This document shows, in pieces, positions 35,171 to 46,889 of a stretch of DNA of 64,000 nt; the first letter of the stretch is position 1; every line of letters starts with the position of its first letter. The DNA comes from Charina bottae (Eukaryota; Chordata; Lepidosauria; Squamata; Charinaidae): NCBI GenBank assembly GCA_023362775.1, contig JALMGJ010000002.1:56018914-56082913 (forward strand), given 5' to 3'. Both the position numbers and the translations under genes were made by a program. The notes below the pieces were generated by a model. The model did not search any database. It saw nothing but the letters and a program-made list of their open reading frames with translations, and was not told the DNA's origin.

Positions 35171-36234
35171 ACTTCCCATGGGGTTTGTCATAATTATTCT
35201 AATGAATACATGCAGAATAGTCCTTTGAGAATTCTGTCAAAGACGTCAGTACCTACATGCCATTGACAGCACAATTTCTTGCAGCTGGAATTCAATATGC
35301 ATTGCAAATTGCAGTTACTACACACCAAAAGCTTTATAAGAATGAACCTTTCAAGTATCCAGAAGATACAATTGGAAAATCTAGTCATTCTTTGCAAACT
35401 CTGAGTTGTACCTAATTAGTTTCCCTTTGTGGACAGTGGTCAACATATAATAATTTGGAAGTGGAGTAAAGCAGATGTAATGGCTAAATGAGTCATCACT
35501 GGCACAGGAGGATGTTTCCTGAAGCTGATGAATGTGGAAATAAATAAACAAATCTTTATATTTTCATTATGCAGGAATTGTATTGGAAGTATTTACTGTA
35601 CTTATGTTTCCTTATCAACTATTTTAGTTCTTTCTGCATAATGTGCTGTAACTGATCTATTTTAATTATATTGTTAAACGTTGATATCCATCGCTTTTCC
35701 CCCTACCCTATAATTGGAAACATTCCTTGTGGCATTTCTTAATATTCCAGTTCTGTTCTTGTTTTTCCTTTCCAAATGTAAATTTAGTAACATTCAAGAT
35801 ATTTTCTTTCCTTTCTAGAGTTTATAGAAATAACTACATCCCAGAAACAAAATTAATTTTTTGGAAACTGAGCAAGCAATTTAGCTAGGATGAAAAAAAA
35901 TTATTACGGAATAATAGCAATTAGAACTTATGCCATTTAAAGAAAAAACAAACAAACTTCATTATGTCGGAGTTGCTCAGACAATTACAAAGCATCCAGT
36001 TGCCCCTAACATTTTAAAGCTTGCACCGTGTATTGCTGATCATTTTATATCATTCAGGTGGCTGTTTTGTGTATATATGCTTTGTTCCTATAATTTGTAG
36101 ATACTAACAATGAATTGAATGACATTGCATGCCAAAAAAGAGAACAAAGCCCTCAGATCTCCAGTCATTTGTTTGTTCAGTTTTTTGACAGAAGACAGAA
36201 GACTAAATTTGATTGTGAAATGTAATGAAGAAAA
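35171..36234. other. No feature recognised
   Basis: Unique-looking AT-rich DNA with no recognisable exon or repeat. Confidence 0.4.
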
Positions 36235-36905
36235 ATTATTTATATTTATTTATTTATTTATTTATTTATTTATCACATTTCTCCACCGCCCATCTCGGCA
36301 AGCGACTCTGGGTGGTTTACAATCAAATTAAGATAATAAAATATTAAAATATCATAAAAACAGATTCATTATAAAAAATATAAAATATAAAAACCAAAAT
36401 GGTGATACAACAGCCTCAATAAAATTTCCCAGGGCCTCATCAAGGTGCCAACCACCCCAATGATTGACTATCCCCCCTCCCACCCCAAGTGAGGTGGCAC
36501 AGCCAAGTCTTGAGTTCCTTTCTGAAGGCCGGGAGAGTGGGGGCCTGCCTCACCTCTGGGAGTAACTTATTCCACAGGGTGGGGGCCACGGCAGAGAAGG
36601 ACCTGGACCCCACCAATCAACAATCTCTCATGGACAGGGTCCGTAACATGCCCTCTCTGCCTGAACGGGTGGGACAGGTCGATGTAATGGGGTGAGGTCC
36701 CTCAGGTAACCTGGACCCATGCCATGTAGGGCTGTAAAGGTGATAACCAACACCTTGAATTGGACCCGGAAGCAAACTGGCACCCAATGCAGCTCGCGCA
36801 GCAAAGGTGTTATATGCGCCATCTTTGGGGCTCCTAAAACTGCTCGCGCGGCCACATTCTGAACCAGCTGTAGCTTCCAGATGCTCTTCAAGGGTAGCCC
36901 CAGAA
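36235..36905 (-). mobile_element. L2/CR1-like LINE 3' end
   Basis: A (TTTA)n tail begins at about 36238, followed by the 'caccgcccatctcggcaagc' motif. The minus frame 36628-36891 encodes [19 protein letters not shown] and the RELHWVPVC...ITFTALHGMGPGYL region. 5'-truncated at about 36905, frame broken after the GPGYLRD region. Confidence 0.85.
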
Positions 36906-37515
36906 TTTGTTAATTTTAACAGTGTTTCTAGGCTGCCCCAGAAGGATTCTGGGCACCATACAATTAGGGTTTAAAATAAATATTTATTATATTTTTGTGC
37001 CTTTGAATCGGTTTTCGCTCCTGGTGACTGCCTGGACACATCGCTGCAGTTTTCTTGGCAAGATTTCAGAGAAGTGGCTTGCCCTTGCCTCCTTCCCAGG
37101 GCTGAGAGAGAGTGACTGGCCCAAGGTCACCCAGCCGGCTTTGTGCCTAAGGCAGGACTAGAACTCTCGGTCTCCTGGTTTCTGGCCCGTTGCCTTAACC
37201 ACTATACCAGATTGGCTCTTTAAAATCAATACAGTAAAAATAATAATAACAACTTATCGTTCCCCCCCACACCAATCATCTCAAGCTGAATGCACAATGG
37301 AAAAGGATACTAGAGTAAAGAATAGAGATTGTGTGCTCTTTCCAGGAAGAGAGCAGTCCACCAAATGGGCACAGCCACTGAGAAGGCTCCCATCTTGTCC
37401 AGATTCCATGAATCCTGAAAGGAGGGGAGACACTCAGCAGGCCCTCTCGAGATGCCTAGACCAGAAGGTCTGTTTTGTCAAGGTGTTGCCCAGTCTCTAT
37501 ACGTATATCAAATTT
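36906..37515 (-). mobile_element. Second L2-type LINE 3' region, split by a SINE
   Basis: 'aggctgccccagaaggattc' (36931-36955) and the 'agccactgagaaggctccca' phrase near 37373 fit an antisense L2-type 3' portion. It is interrupted by the SINE at 36985-37222. Confidence 0.5.
36985..37222 (-). mobile_element. tRNA SINE with CORE-like head and distinct 3' tail
   Basis: The minus-sense head reads GAGCCAATCTGGTATAGTGG then TTAAGGC, with 'tgggtgaccttgggccagtc' as the core. The 3' half ('aagccacttctctgaaatct...ctgcagcgatgtgtccaggc') differs from the SINE at 38512-38757. Imperfect flanking copies TTAAAATAAAT (36972-36982) and TTAAAATCAAT (37221-37231) support an insertion. Confidence 0.75.
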
Positions 37516-37829
37516 TAAACTCTTTGAAAAGCAATACTTGCCATAAAAATGCAAGGTTCTTTTAAAAGAACAGCAACACCTTATCAGTAGAAGCAACTGG
37601 TAATGTTTCATGTCAATTCTTTCTATAAGGTTCAAAACCTATTCTGAGCTAACTGTCCTCAGTAAGGGTTTACTAGGCTATTACGTTGCAGCGATTTGGA
37701 AGTGACAGCTTACATATCGTGCTTCGTCTCAACTTGTTTTAGTTTTGATTTAAATAACCTTTTAACCGAATGAGTCACGAGTATGAATGTAGATTCCATT
37801 GATTTCCACAGGCTTTAGATTTGATGAAC
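37516..37829. other. No feature recognised
   Basis: Unique-looking DNA. Confidence 0.4.
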
Positions 37830-37842
37830 TTTAAAGGGATGA

Positions 37843-37963
37843 CTGACCGTGGAAGCGTCTTCAGACAACGCTGGCTCTTCGGCTAACAAACGGGGATGAG
37901 CACCGGCCCCTAGAGTCGGACACGACTGCACAAATGTGCGGGGGGAACCTTTACCTTTTTTTT
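37843..37963 (+). mobile_element. Sauria-type SINE, 5'-truncated, 13-bp target-site duplication
   Basis: 3' half only: 'gaccgtggaagcgtcttcag', 'gagcaccggcccctagagtc', ending AACCTTTACC plus T-run. Perfect direct repeats TTTAAAGGGATGA flank it (37830-37842 and 37964-37976). Confidence 0.9.
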
Positions 37964-37976
37964 TTTAAAGGGATGA

Positions 37977-38505
37977 TTAAAAAAAAATGGAACTTTACAT
38001 TTTGATAACTTAAAAAGTTGACAAAAAGTCTGGAAGAGGCACCGTTTTTAGCAACTGCTCTGATCCTAAGGAAGCTTTTCTTACCGTTTGCAGAATTGGG
38101 AGGCTGAAATATCTATTAAAAACCTTTTAACCGATTAGACAGTGGAAACCCCAGCTGAGCTTTATTGCTCCCTGCCAGTGTCAACCTCTTCTACTCTTTG
38201 CTCCAAACAGCATATTTTATGAAAGGAATTCATGAATTCCCATCCTCTCAAGTCATACCAAATACATATCATTGCCTTGTATCCCTGCCAGTTACCTAGC
38301 TACAACCATATATTAGGAACAGACAGTTCTGTCAAATTCAATTTAGCTCACTTTCTCATTTTTCCAACAGTTAAGTTCTTTCCATCTCATCTTTATATAT
38401 ATTATTTTTTTTTAGAAAAAAAATTAAATTCTCATATTTGTGTACACATTTTCACTTGGTATATGCTGTGTGTGTGTGCAGTCTGCCTACTTCACGTTTT
38501 CCATA
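37977..38505. other. No feature recognised
   Basis: Unique-looking DNA with T-rich and TG-rich short tracts (38470-38480). Confidence 0.4.
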
Positions 38506-38757
38506 GTTTATTTATTTATTTAATTTTTATCCCGCCTTTATTATTTTTATAAATAACTCAAGGCGGCAAACATACCTAATACTCCTCCCTCCTCCTATTT
38601 TCCCCACAACAACAACCCTGTGAGGTGAGTTGGGCTGAGAGAGAGTGACTGGCCCAAGGTCACCCAGCCGGCTTTCATGCCTAAGGCGGGACTAGAACTC
38701 TCAGGCTCCTGGTTCTTAGCCCAGCACCTTAACCACTAGACCAAACTGGCTCGTTAA
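38506..38757 (-). mobile_element. CORE/MIR-like tRNA SINE with L2-type tail
   Basis: Minus sense: head GAGCCAGTTTGGTCTAGTGG then TTAAGG, core 'gggtgaccttgggccagtca', then 'tcaccccac'-poor body and 'cgccttgagttatttat' ending in (AAATAA)n. It is the same family as the plus-strand copy at 50203-50455. Confidence 0.8.
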
Positions 38758-40579
38758 ATGTCAGTCAGAACACAGATGCACACATTTCTGCATCTTTCAT
38801 ATAAAAGCTTTTCCTAACATACTTGTTTCTGCAAGTAAATTTCCCTAATTTAATGGGATTTTAACATGCTTCTTTGTGCATATTTCTCTCTAATGTACAC
38901 ATTTTCTCACATCAGTTGTGAACTTCATTATTGCATTATGAAACATGCAGAGATGTATGTATCCATGTTCACATTTAACTATGAAAAGCATGAAGCAGGC
39001 AGAGTGCCTTAAAATATGAACCAAATGGATTTCTGGCTTATTTATAAGATTTAGTGGCTTCTTTCTTTCTTGTTAATCTTAAAGCATCCTGGTCTCTAAA
39101 ATTGCAAGATATTTTTAATACCTTGTCAAAAGCATAATTTTTATTTGCAAAAGCAATAGAAAGATCATTCTGAAGCAAAGCTTGGTTTAGTAGGCTTCAG
39201 ATACAACAAACACATTGCTTTGTTCAGACTCCACCCCCCTTTAACAGACATTCTGATTTAATGGATCCTCCCTCCTCCTGAATGCTTGGTTGAACTGAGG
39301 TTTTACTGTAGTTACATCCTACACTGCAAATATAAATAGAGCGACAAAGGAGAAATCCAGTGTTGCATAGATGACTTTCTTGGTCCAGGAAAGGGACCTG
39401 TCCCTCCTCAATAAAGAATGGATCACTCTAAACTGGACCACTGGGTGGCTATTGGTGGACACAATAAGGACAGAGAAATCATGACACTTCACTGTACTTA
39501 TCACCACAATGTAGGTCCAAATATGGACTCCTACTTGTGTTTGGTCTGATTTGCTCTTTGTATTACCTGATTGGGTAGCCTTCACCTTGAGCTTCTCAGA
39601 TGAAGACTAAGGATGCCAATGTACCAAGCAAATTACCATAGATGGATTTCTGTGCACTGTAGTTATCATTCCTTCCTATGCCAAGTGTTTTATAAAGTGA
39701 ATGAGCTACCTCTGGTTGCTAATTAAGCAATCTAAAAGACACAAACCAAAAGAAAAAATGGGGAGGGAAGTGAGGAGGGAATTACTCTGACACAGTTCTT
39801 AAAGTTGTAGTTTTTTCAGTGGCTACTGGGATGGAAACCATTCAGGTAGACTGCTAGGAATTGGTGAGAGACAACCCAGATGTTTGGTGTAGCTTTATTT
39901 TGGTTTCCTCTTGAATCCTGAGAGAATACATGTAACTGAAACCTGCCAGACTAAGTTAAAAGAGCAGCCACCTACATTTTACAGGAGAGAGTCATGTGCC
40001 TGAAAAAACCTACAGAAGACCATGAAAGTAACAGGCACTACTGCTGGTCCATAGCAACTGTTTTTCAGATATGTACTTTTCTATATTCTATTTCTGCAAA
40101 CTTTGGCAGAATATATAATATACTTCTATATTCTATTCCTGCAAACTTTGGCGTTCCTTTTAGCCTGCTGGTACCTCCTTCTGATGTAGGATGACAATCT
40201 GATGAGATTGTCATTTCTACTTCATAAGGCTCCGCCCTCATGTTTGAAAATAGAGGAAATTACTTCCATTCAAGCCCTCTTTAAAGCCATATTTACAAGT
40301 GTCCATCACTGCAACTACTGATTGATAACCCAAACCAGTGCGGAGTTGAGCTAGATGTCCTATCAGAATCCCTTCCACATTGGTAGCCTTTCATTTTAAG
40401 ACAATAATGAACCTGAAATGCAGCCAGCAGGTCTGGCTGAGATACGTCATCTTTTTGGGCACATACCCATAATAGTTAATGTAAAAGGATAGATTACTTT
40501 GAAAAAATACAGAAATGACCATTATTCTGAAAAAGGATTAGGGTTATGTTTTTTTTCCTACCACCTCTTCTTTTTTACT
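38758..40579. other. No feature recognised
   Basis: Unique-looking DNA. The 23-base phrase around 40077-40103 recurs at 40123-40150 as a short tandem duplication ('tatattctatt...tgcaaactttggc'). Confidence 0.45.
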
Positions 40580-40587
40580 GAATAGAG

Positions 40588-40904
40588 CAGGGTTTCTCAA
40601 CCAGGGTTCTGTGGAACCCTAGGGTTCTGCGAGAGGTCACTAGGGGTTCCCTGGGAGAACACGATTTATTAAAAAAATTATTTCAAATTCGGGCAACTTC
40701 ATATTAAAGAGGTAAGTTTCATTCTTTATTTTTAGTTTAAGAACACTGTTAGTGCATATATACAGGCCTACACATGAAACAAATATAATAATCTTGTAAC
40801 TTCTGGCCTATATTTGAGCCTGAATGTGCAGGGGTTCCCAGAGGCCTGAAAAATATTTCAAGGGTTCCTCCTTGAAACCATCCTCAAAAGGTTGAAAAAG
40901 GCTG
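40588..40904. mobile_element. hAT-type non-autonomous element, copy 2
   Basis: Ends CAGGGTTTCTCAACC and GGTTGAAAAAGGCTG, with a perfect 8-base duplication GAATAGAG (40580-40587 and 40905-40912), the length used by hAT transposons. Its 317 bases are inverted relative to copy 1 at 30717-31029. No transposase is encoded. Confidence 0.9.
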
Positions 40905-41158
40905 GAATAGAGTATCATTGAGAAGTGTGAATAAGTAAAAAAAAGAAAAAACAATCTGTAAGAATGGCAGAAAGAGAAGTGAGATTCAGCTCTGGAGCAT
41001 TTAAGGATGCTGATTGTCCCTTTGGAAATCTGATAAAGGATCAGTCAACGTTTGGACATCTGTTATAGTAGTTCATGCTGCATTTCCATTTATGCCCAAG
41101 TGACCTAGCTGTTACAAAAGATGAGGAAGCTTCCAATGGCCTCATTTCAAAGGTCATA

Positions 41159-41482
41159 AAAGTTAAAGGTAAAGGTTTTCCCCTGCACAGTCGTGTCCGA
41201 CTTTAGGGGGTGGTGCTCATCTCCATGTCTTAGCTGAAGAGCCAGTGCTGTCCGAAGATGCTTCCACGGCCATGAGGCCAGCATGATGCACGCGGAATGC
41301 TGTTACCATCCCACCGAAGTGGTACCTATTTATCTACTTGCATTTGTATGCTTTCGAATTGGTAGGTTGGCAAGAGCTGGGGTGAGTGCGGGAGCTCACT
41401 CTGTCACGCAGCGCTCACGTCTCAAACTGCTGACCTTCTGATCGACAAGCCTGGCGTCTTAACCACTGAACCATCGTGCCCC
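41159..41482 (-). mobile_element. Sauria-type SINE, near full length, 14-bp target-site duplication
   Basis: Minus-sense copy from ACCTTT tail (41159-41180) to the tRNA-like head GGGCACGATGGTTCAGTGG near 41465-41482. Perfect direct repeats TTTCAAAGGTCATA flank it (41145-41158 and 41483-41496). Confidence 0.92.
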
Positions 41483-41496
41483 TTTCAAAGGTCATA

Positions 41497-42240
41497 GTCA
41501 CTGTGAATTTTGAAGATTTAGAGAGAAACTAAAGACCTTATGGCTGAGGCAATATTGCCATCCATATTTCTAGAGCATCAAAAGGGAAAGAATAACACTG
41601 CAGGTGAACAAATGGTGTTGACAGGAGATATTTGGTTTTGGGACCATGGTCTGAGTTAACTGGATCACAGATTGCACCTGTGTTTGGCTCAAGCATAAAA
41701 CCTTGATCAGGAAGGCTTTAAACTGACTCTGGGGGTGAGGGTGGGGGTTGGAGACAAAAGCATAAGGTAAGGACTCAGAGAAGGACTTATGTGCTGTAGA
41801 AGGAAATTTGAACTTTTGGATGTAATGGAGCTTATTAAACCATTCAGTGAAAAAAAAATCCCAAATCATAAAGAATATTGCCCCATAAACTCCATGTCTT
41901 ATTCGTCTCCTTATTGGTTCTCAGAGTATAGGAAATAAAACAGGTTTGAACTTTTAGTGCAGGAAAGCAAATCTGTTTTAATAGGAGTAAAGGATAGCTG
42001 GTAGAATGACTCCCATGTCTGGAAGATAGCAATTGAAAGATACAATTAGTTCAGAAGGAACAGAAATGATAGAATGGGAGGAAGATTTGTACCCTATGTT
42101 GAAGGTATTTACACCTGCTTAGGAAACCAAGTGAATGTACTTGGCAGTACCACAGAGACCATCTGGGTTATAATAATTTGAAGGAAAAATAAAACAAGAT
42201 ATTACCTGCTCAATCAGTGAGAAAATGTGGATTAAGGTTT
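41497..42240. other. No feature recognised
   Basis: Unique-looking DNA without coding or repeat signals. Confidence 0.4.
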
Positions 42241-42249
42241 TCAAAAATA

Positions 42250-42680
42250 AATTGCAGATCCTTCAAAATTACATGAAATGGTAGTGACCTTGCTGCTGGC
42301 CATCCTCTTCTTCTCTTTCCCTCTACCTTTCCCAGCATTAGAGCCTTTTCCAAAGATCTGGGTCTTCACATAATGTGTCCAAAGTAGGATAATTTGAGCC
42401 TGGCCATTTGTGCCTTGAGTGAGAACTCTGGGTTGATTTGTTTGATGACCCATCAGTTTGTTTTCTTGGCTGTCCGCGGTATTCTCAGGAGTCTTCTCCA
42501 ACACCAAAGTTCAAAGGCATCAATACTCTTCCCATCCTGCTTCTTTAAAGTCCAACTTTTGCTTCCATAGAGTGTCACAGGGAATACCATGTCTTGCACA
42601 ATTCCGATCTTTGTAAGTATAGACACATTACGGCATTTGAATACTTTTTCCAAGGCCTTCATGGCTGCTCTACCAAGTGC
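42250..42680 (-). mobile_element. RTE/BovB-type LINE 3' fragment, antisense
   Basis: The minus frame 42453-42662 encodes an RTE C-terminus, with VQDMVFPVTLYGSKSWTLKK and IDAFELWCWRRLLRIPRTA. The next frame toward 42241 keeps degenerate matches to the domain's end. Frameshifted and 5'-truncated, older than the copy at 61.4 kb. Confidence 0.8.
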
Positions 42681-42749
42681 TAGTCTGCAGTGTATTTCTT
42701 GACTGCTTGTTCATTTACTGTTGATGGTTGAAGGTAGTCCTATAGATAT

Positions 42750-43080
42750 CCAGATATTATTAATTACTTCTATTTAAATACCACTTTTCCTCCCAAAGGA
42801 GGATAGAGCCGGGAAGATACAGAAAAATAAAACCATTGAACAATCACCAAACAATGTCCCATAAAACAAGTAAAAGAAAATAAGTACAAGAAGTTTTAAA
42901 AAATCATAGAAAAGGTAGTCTGTGTCAGAATAGACAAATACCAAGGTGAATAAACATGCCTTCAGTTGTCATTTAAAGCAACATACTGTAAGGGGCAGCT
43001 ATACTTTCTTCAAAACAGTTTCATAATCAGGATGCCACCACTGAGAAGGCTTAGAAAAAACTGAGGGTACCAAAGACTGC
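42750..43080 (-). mobile_element. Old L2-type LINE 3' portion
   Basis: 'ttcctcccaaaggaggatag', a central A-rich stretch and 'catgccttcagttgtcattt...gccaccactgagaaggctta' resemble an antisense L2-type 3' region. Heavily diverged. Confidence 0.45.
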
Positions 43081-43230
43081 AGGAAATGAATCAAAGCTTA
43101 AAATCACATTCCCTCTCTTTGTATGTTTCAGAAATTTTAGATTATTATTCCGTAATGCCACACTTAACAAACTTGCATTTATGTGAGTACATAAAGCCTG
43201 AATTTATATTTCTCATCATGTATGTTGAGG

Positions 43231-43563
43231 CTCATAAAAATCAAAGGGGCGCGATGGCTCAGTGGTTAAGATGTCAGGCTTGTCGATGAGAAGGTCGGCG
43301 GTTCGACACCCGAGCGCCACGTGACAGAGTGAGCTCCCGCACTAGCCCCAGCTCTTGCCAACCTAGCAATTCGAAAGCATGCAAATGCAAGTAGATAAAT
43401 AGGTACCACTTCGGTGGGAAGGTAACAGCGTTACACACGCGTCATGCCGGCCACATGACCGCAGAAGCGTCTTCAGACAGCGCTGGCTCTTCGGCTAAGA
43501 AACGGAGATGAGCACCACCCTCTAGAGTTGGACATGACGGTGCAGGGGAAAACCTTTACCTTT
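43231..43563 (+). mobile_element. Sauria-type SINE, full length
   Basis: A-box TGGCTCAGTGG at 43255-43265 and B-box-like GGTTCGACACC at 43300-43310 are the internal RNA polymerase III promoter of a tRNA-derived head. The body and ACCTTTACC tail are complete. TATGTTGAGG lies before (43221-43230) and after (43564-43573), but 15 bases that are not SINE (43231-43245) separate the left copy from the SINE head. Confidence 0.85.
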
Positions 43564-43573
43564 TATGTTGAGG

Positions 43574-44610
43574 ACTGGGTCTTTCTCATATACTTTTAAG
43601 TTACTCTGAATCACAGAATCAGGGGTATCTCTCATCCCAGGTTGGTATAAAGTGCTCCAGGTGTTTCATACTCCTTGCTCTGAAGGTGAAGCATACAAGC
43701 CAAAGGTTGGTTTCCAATTTTCCCAAAATAAGTATTGCCTGGACACGTCCAATGCTACAATGAATACAGTTCTCTTCAATATCTCTATCACACAATATCT
43801 CTTTCCTATTATAACTTCTATGAAGGAATTTATCCATGAAATCCCACCAAAGTATCATGCTTGTTTTAATTTTGAAATTTCTTTCTTTAAAAAAGTTAAT
43901 TTCGAAGGGTGATCCCTAAGCTCTTTATTTACATTATTTGTCTTCTATAGTCACACAGGGGGAATAGGCAAATGGCAGTGTTCGCTTTCATTTATATAAT
44001 TTGCGAAGAAGAGTGGTGGTTTGATGGAGAATAGTAGCTGACTGAATAGTAAATTAAGTTTCAGGAGATTACGAAACCCTGAAATGAAAGACTTGAAAAC
44101 TGTCAGGTTAGAGCCCGTGGGTCTGATGAACAGGCATCAGACTGATGGAATCAGCCAAAGGCAACAGGGTCAGAGTTAAAGTTGAGTTTGTTGTTGGATT
44201 AGACTTCTCTCCAAGGCAAAGGTTTCATGTTGGGTGTGGTCAGAAGAAATTACTTTCCAACAGCTTCAAAGATTCCGATATGGATATACCCATTTTTTAC
44301 AGTTACAAATCCAATTTCCTTTGCAAGCCACTGTTATGATATAAGAATCTGATGTTTAGCTTTTGTTGGTAGGATCTTATAATTACAGAACGTGTCGGTC
44401 TGTTTCTGAAGTGTCTTGAACTTGTCGTGGGCAATGGGAAATAAAAACTCTCAGAAATGGGAGTGTTCCTCCAAATGTCTGTTAAATATTTTGTGGCTCC
44501 ATCTTTTAGTATAGATGTTTTTACTTCTCAGTTGCTAAGAAAGTTTTGAAGTTGTTGTTATTGTTTTGTAAAGTTGTCTGGTTATAGTGTTTTTTGAATG
44601 TCACATTATT
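43574..44610. other. No feature recognised
   Basis: Unique-looking DNA. Frames of 60-86 codons have no domains. Confidence 0.4.
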
Positions 44611-44618
44611 ATCTAATT

Positions 44619-44889
44619 CAGGGCTTTCCAAAGTTTTCCCGTGGCGACACACCAACTGCCGTTGGTGTGTCGCCACGGGAAAACCCGGAAGTGCCGCCGT
44701 TGCGGCAGCGCGCAAAAACCCGGAAGCGCTGCTGCCGCTTTCGGGTTTTTGCACGCCGCCCTTGGTGTGTCACCGCAGGAAAACCTGGAAGCGCTGATGA
44801 TTATCAGCGTTTCCGGGTTGTGTGGTGACACACCAGACTGTGTGTGGCGACACACTTTTGTGTCGCGACACACAGTTTGGAAAGCTCTG
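44619..44889. mobile_element. GC-rich palindromic hAT-type element
   Basis: Ends CAGGGCTTTCCAAAG and TTTGGAAAGCTCTG, with a perfect 8-base duplication ATCTAATT (44611-44618 and 44890-44897). Inside, perfect 24-base arms (44633-44656 and 44661-44684) form a hairpin with a 4-base loop, and further inverted GC-rich segments follow at 44690-44760. Non-coding; six short overlapping frames across it are composition artefacts. Confidence 0.88.
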
Positions 44890-44897
44890 ATCTAATT

Positions 44898-45505
44898 TAA
44901 AAGTAGCTGAAACCTATCTAGACAATGTTTTGTTTTATTTTCACTATTTTTCTATTTATTTCAACTATGATCCTTATATCTGGGGTACTGTCCACACTTG
45001 TGTTTTATTAATATAATTCCACTCTCATTACTTTTGCCAGAAGAGCCTTTAAAATCTCTTTAAATATGGCATATTTCTTCAGCTCCTTTTCCTTTCCTTA
45101 TCCATTCTGCACAATCCCAGCACACAGCATCTGGTTTTACTTGGGTGTTCTTGGCAAACAATCTGCACTGCTCAGAAGGCTGGCTTTCTACCAAGCTGGG
45201 ATCCACATCCTTCAAGATTGCTGCAGAGCCTTTAATGGTAAAAAAGTTGATATAGCATTTCTCTGAGTATGTTCTAAAGACTAGCAGAGGTTGAGAGAAA
45301 CTTTCAGAAGTTTGGAGGAGAGAGTTTTCTCATGATAGTGAAAAAATATCTGCCTCCAAACAGTAAGCTGCTCGAGCTATTCTTGTGCTTGCTTTTTCTT
45401 GCTCAGTTGTCCTGCATTTGGGCTGGTAAACATGGTACTGTTTTGAAGAGTTATTGTGATAAACTATCTATTTTATAATTTTACTATATTGGATGTCAAC
45501 AGTCT
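44898..45505. other. No feature recognised
   Basis: Unique-looking DNA. Confidence 0.4.
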
Positions 45506-45506
45506 T

Positions 45507-45508
<2 letters not shown>

Positions 45509-45570
<62 letters not shown>
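45509..45570. repeat. (TC)n microsatellite
   Basis: About 28 uninterrupted CT/TC dinucleotide units directly abut the hAT-type element that follows. Frames across it (poly Ser-Leu or Arg-Glu) are artefacts. Confidence 0.97.
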
Positions 45571-45571
<1 letters not shown>

Positions 45572-45686
45572 AGTGTTTCTCAACCTTGGCAATTTTAAGT
45601 TGTGTGGACTTCAATTCCCAGAATTCCCCAGCCAGCCATTTGTTGAAGTCCACACATCTTAAAGTTGCCAAGGTTGAGAAACACTG
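45571..45686. mobile_element. Palindromic hAT-type MITE
   Basis: 116 bases begin CAGTGTTTCTCAACCTTGGC and end in its complement, GTTGAGAAACACTG, with a nearly symmetrical interior built on 'gtggacttcaattcccagaa' and 'gttgaagtccacac'. CAG...CTG ends and near-palindrome match a common squamate hAT MITE. The left 8-base duplication is lost in the (TC)n tract. Confidence 0.85.
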
Positions 45687-46885
45687 ATCTAATCTATCTA
45701 TCTTTTATGTATGGGTGGCCATTTCAAAATTGCCGGGAAATACTTTGTCACGAGATGACAAGAATTTGCAGAAAATTCAAAGATGCAATGGTATGCATAA
45801 ATAAAAATGCATATATGATGACTACGTGTTAAACAGAAATACATTTGTTTAGGACCGGCCCTCTCATGAGGCAGGGTGAATCATTGGCCTTAGGCTATGG
45901 GGATTGTATTCTGGAAAGGGGGCACAACAGCCAGTTCTTTTCAGTGAATTTTAATACTGTACAGCAGCCAAAAAAGGAAATCCGGGGGAGAGCAATGCCC
46001 ACTATGGGAAACTGCATTGAAACTTTGTTTCTACTTCTAAATAAATCTATTAGTCCTTTTATTTATCTTGAAGTTTAGCCGGCCTTATTTACCTGTAAGC
46101 CCTAACTTATGTATTTATTGCAAACTGAGCTTCAACTATTTTCTGAGCTATACGTTCTCTAGGGGGCTTCAGGCAAGTGATAGCTATCAGTTTAAACTCC
46201 TCCCATTTTTATTCCAAGATAAATGCTGGGTTCATTGAACCAGACCAAGAAAACTAAGCAAAAATAAGTAGCTCTTTCTACCCCTTCATTACTGTTTTCC
46301 CTCTACAAATCAGCCTTTTCAACATTTTAGTATTAAAACATGTTTCATATTTCCATCTAGGTCAAGGAACATGGTGTGGAGACATTTCATGTGCCTTCCC
46401 AGTTATTTCCAAATTATTCAAACTACTGCTGATATAGTTATAGCATATAGTTGTATGATGACTGGTTTCTCATCTCTCTGGGAATGTGAACCCAATGACC
46501 TTGCTTTCCTTCTCCTGCACAGCTTAATCTAATAACAGTCTTGCAGAGAGCCTGGAAGGAACATTGAACAGTTTCTTGTAAATTAGGCATTTCCACTAGA
46601 AGCAAACAGGATTGCTATGCTTTGGATTTGCTGTGCTTATAAGGGTTTACAACTGCTTCTAGTATTAGAACATTATCTTTTTCATTTTTCATGCATATTT
46701 TTCATATATTGTTTCCTCTACTTTAGGGGTATATAACCTGAAAACTCAGGACCTCTTGCATGTCCCCAGATACTAAGGAACAGTCTACAGGGATCGTGAA
46801 CTTAGCCATGAGATAAAGAGATATCTCCTGTTTGGGAAAGAGGCAAAGACAATCTAGACAAAATATTAATGTAAACAGACATCAC
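45687..46885. other. No feature recognised
   Basis: Unique-looking DNA, no coding or repeat signal. Confidence 0.4.
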
Positions 46886-46889
46886 ATTA

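Noticed and set aside
43250..43320. Functional tRNA gene
   Set aside because: A-box and B-box are present, but the sequence continues into a SINE body with an ACCTTT tail, so it is the SINE head.
44594..44895. Several overlapping frames of 67-86 codons on both strands
   Set aside because: They come from a GC-rich palindromic hAT-type element in which stops are rare; no domain is visible.
45456..45687. Ser-Leu or Arg-Glu repeat proteins
   Set aside because: They are translations of a (TC)n microsatellite and a MITE.
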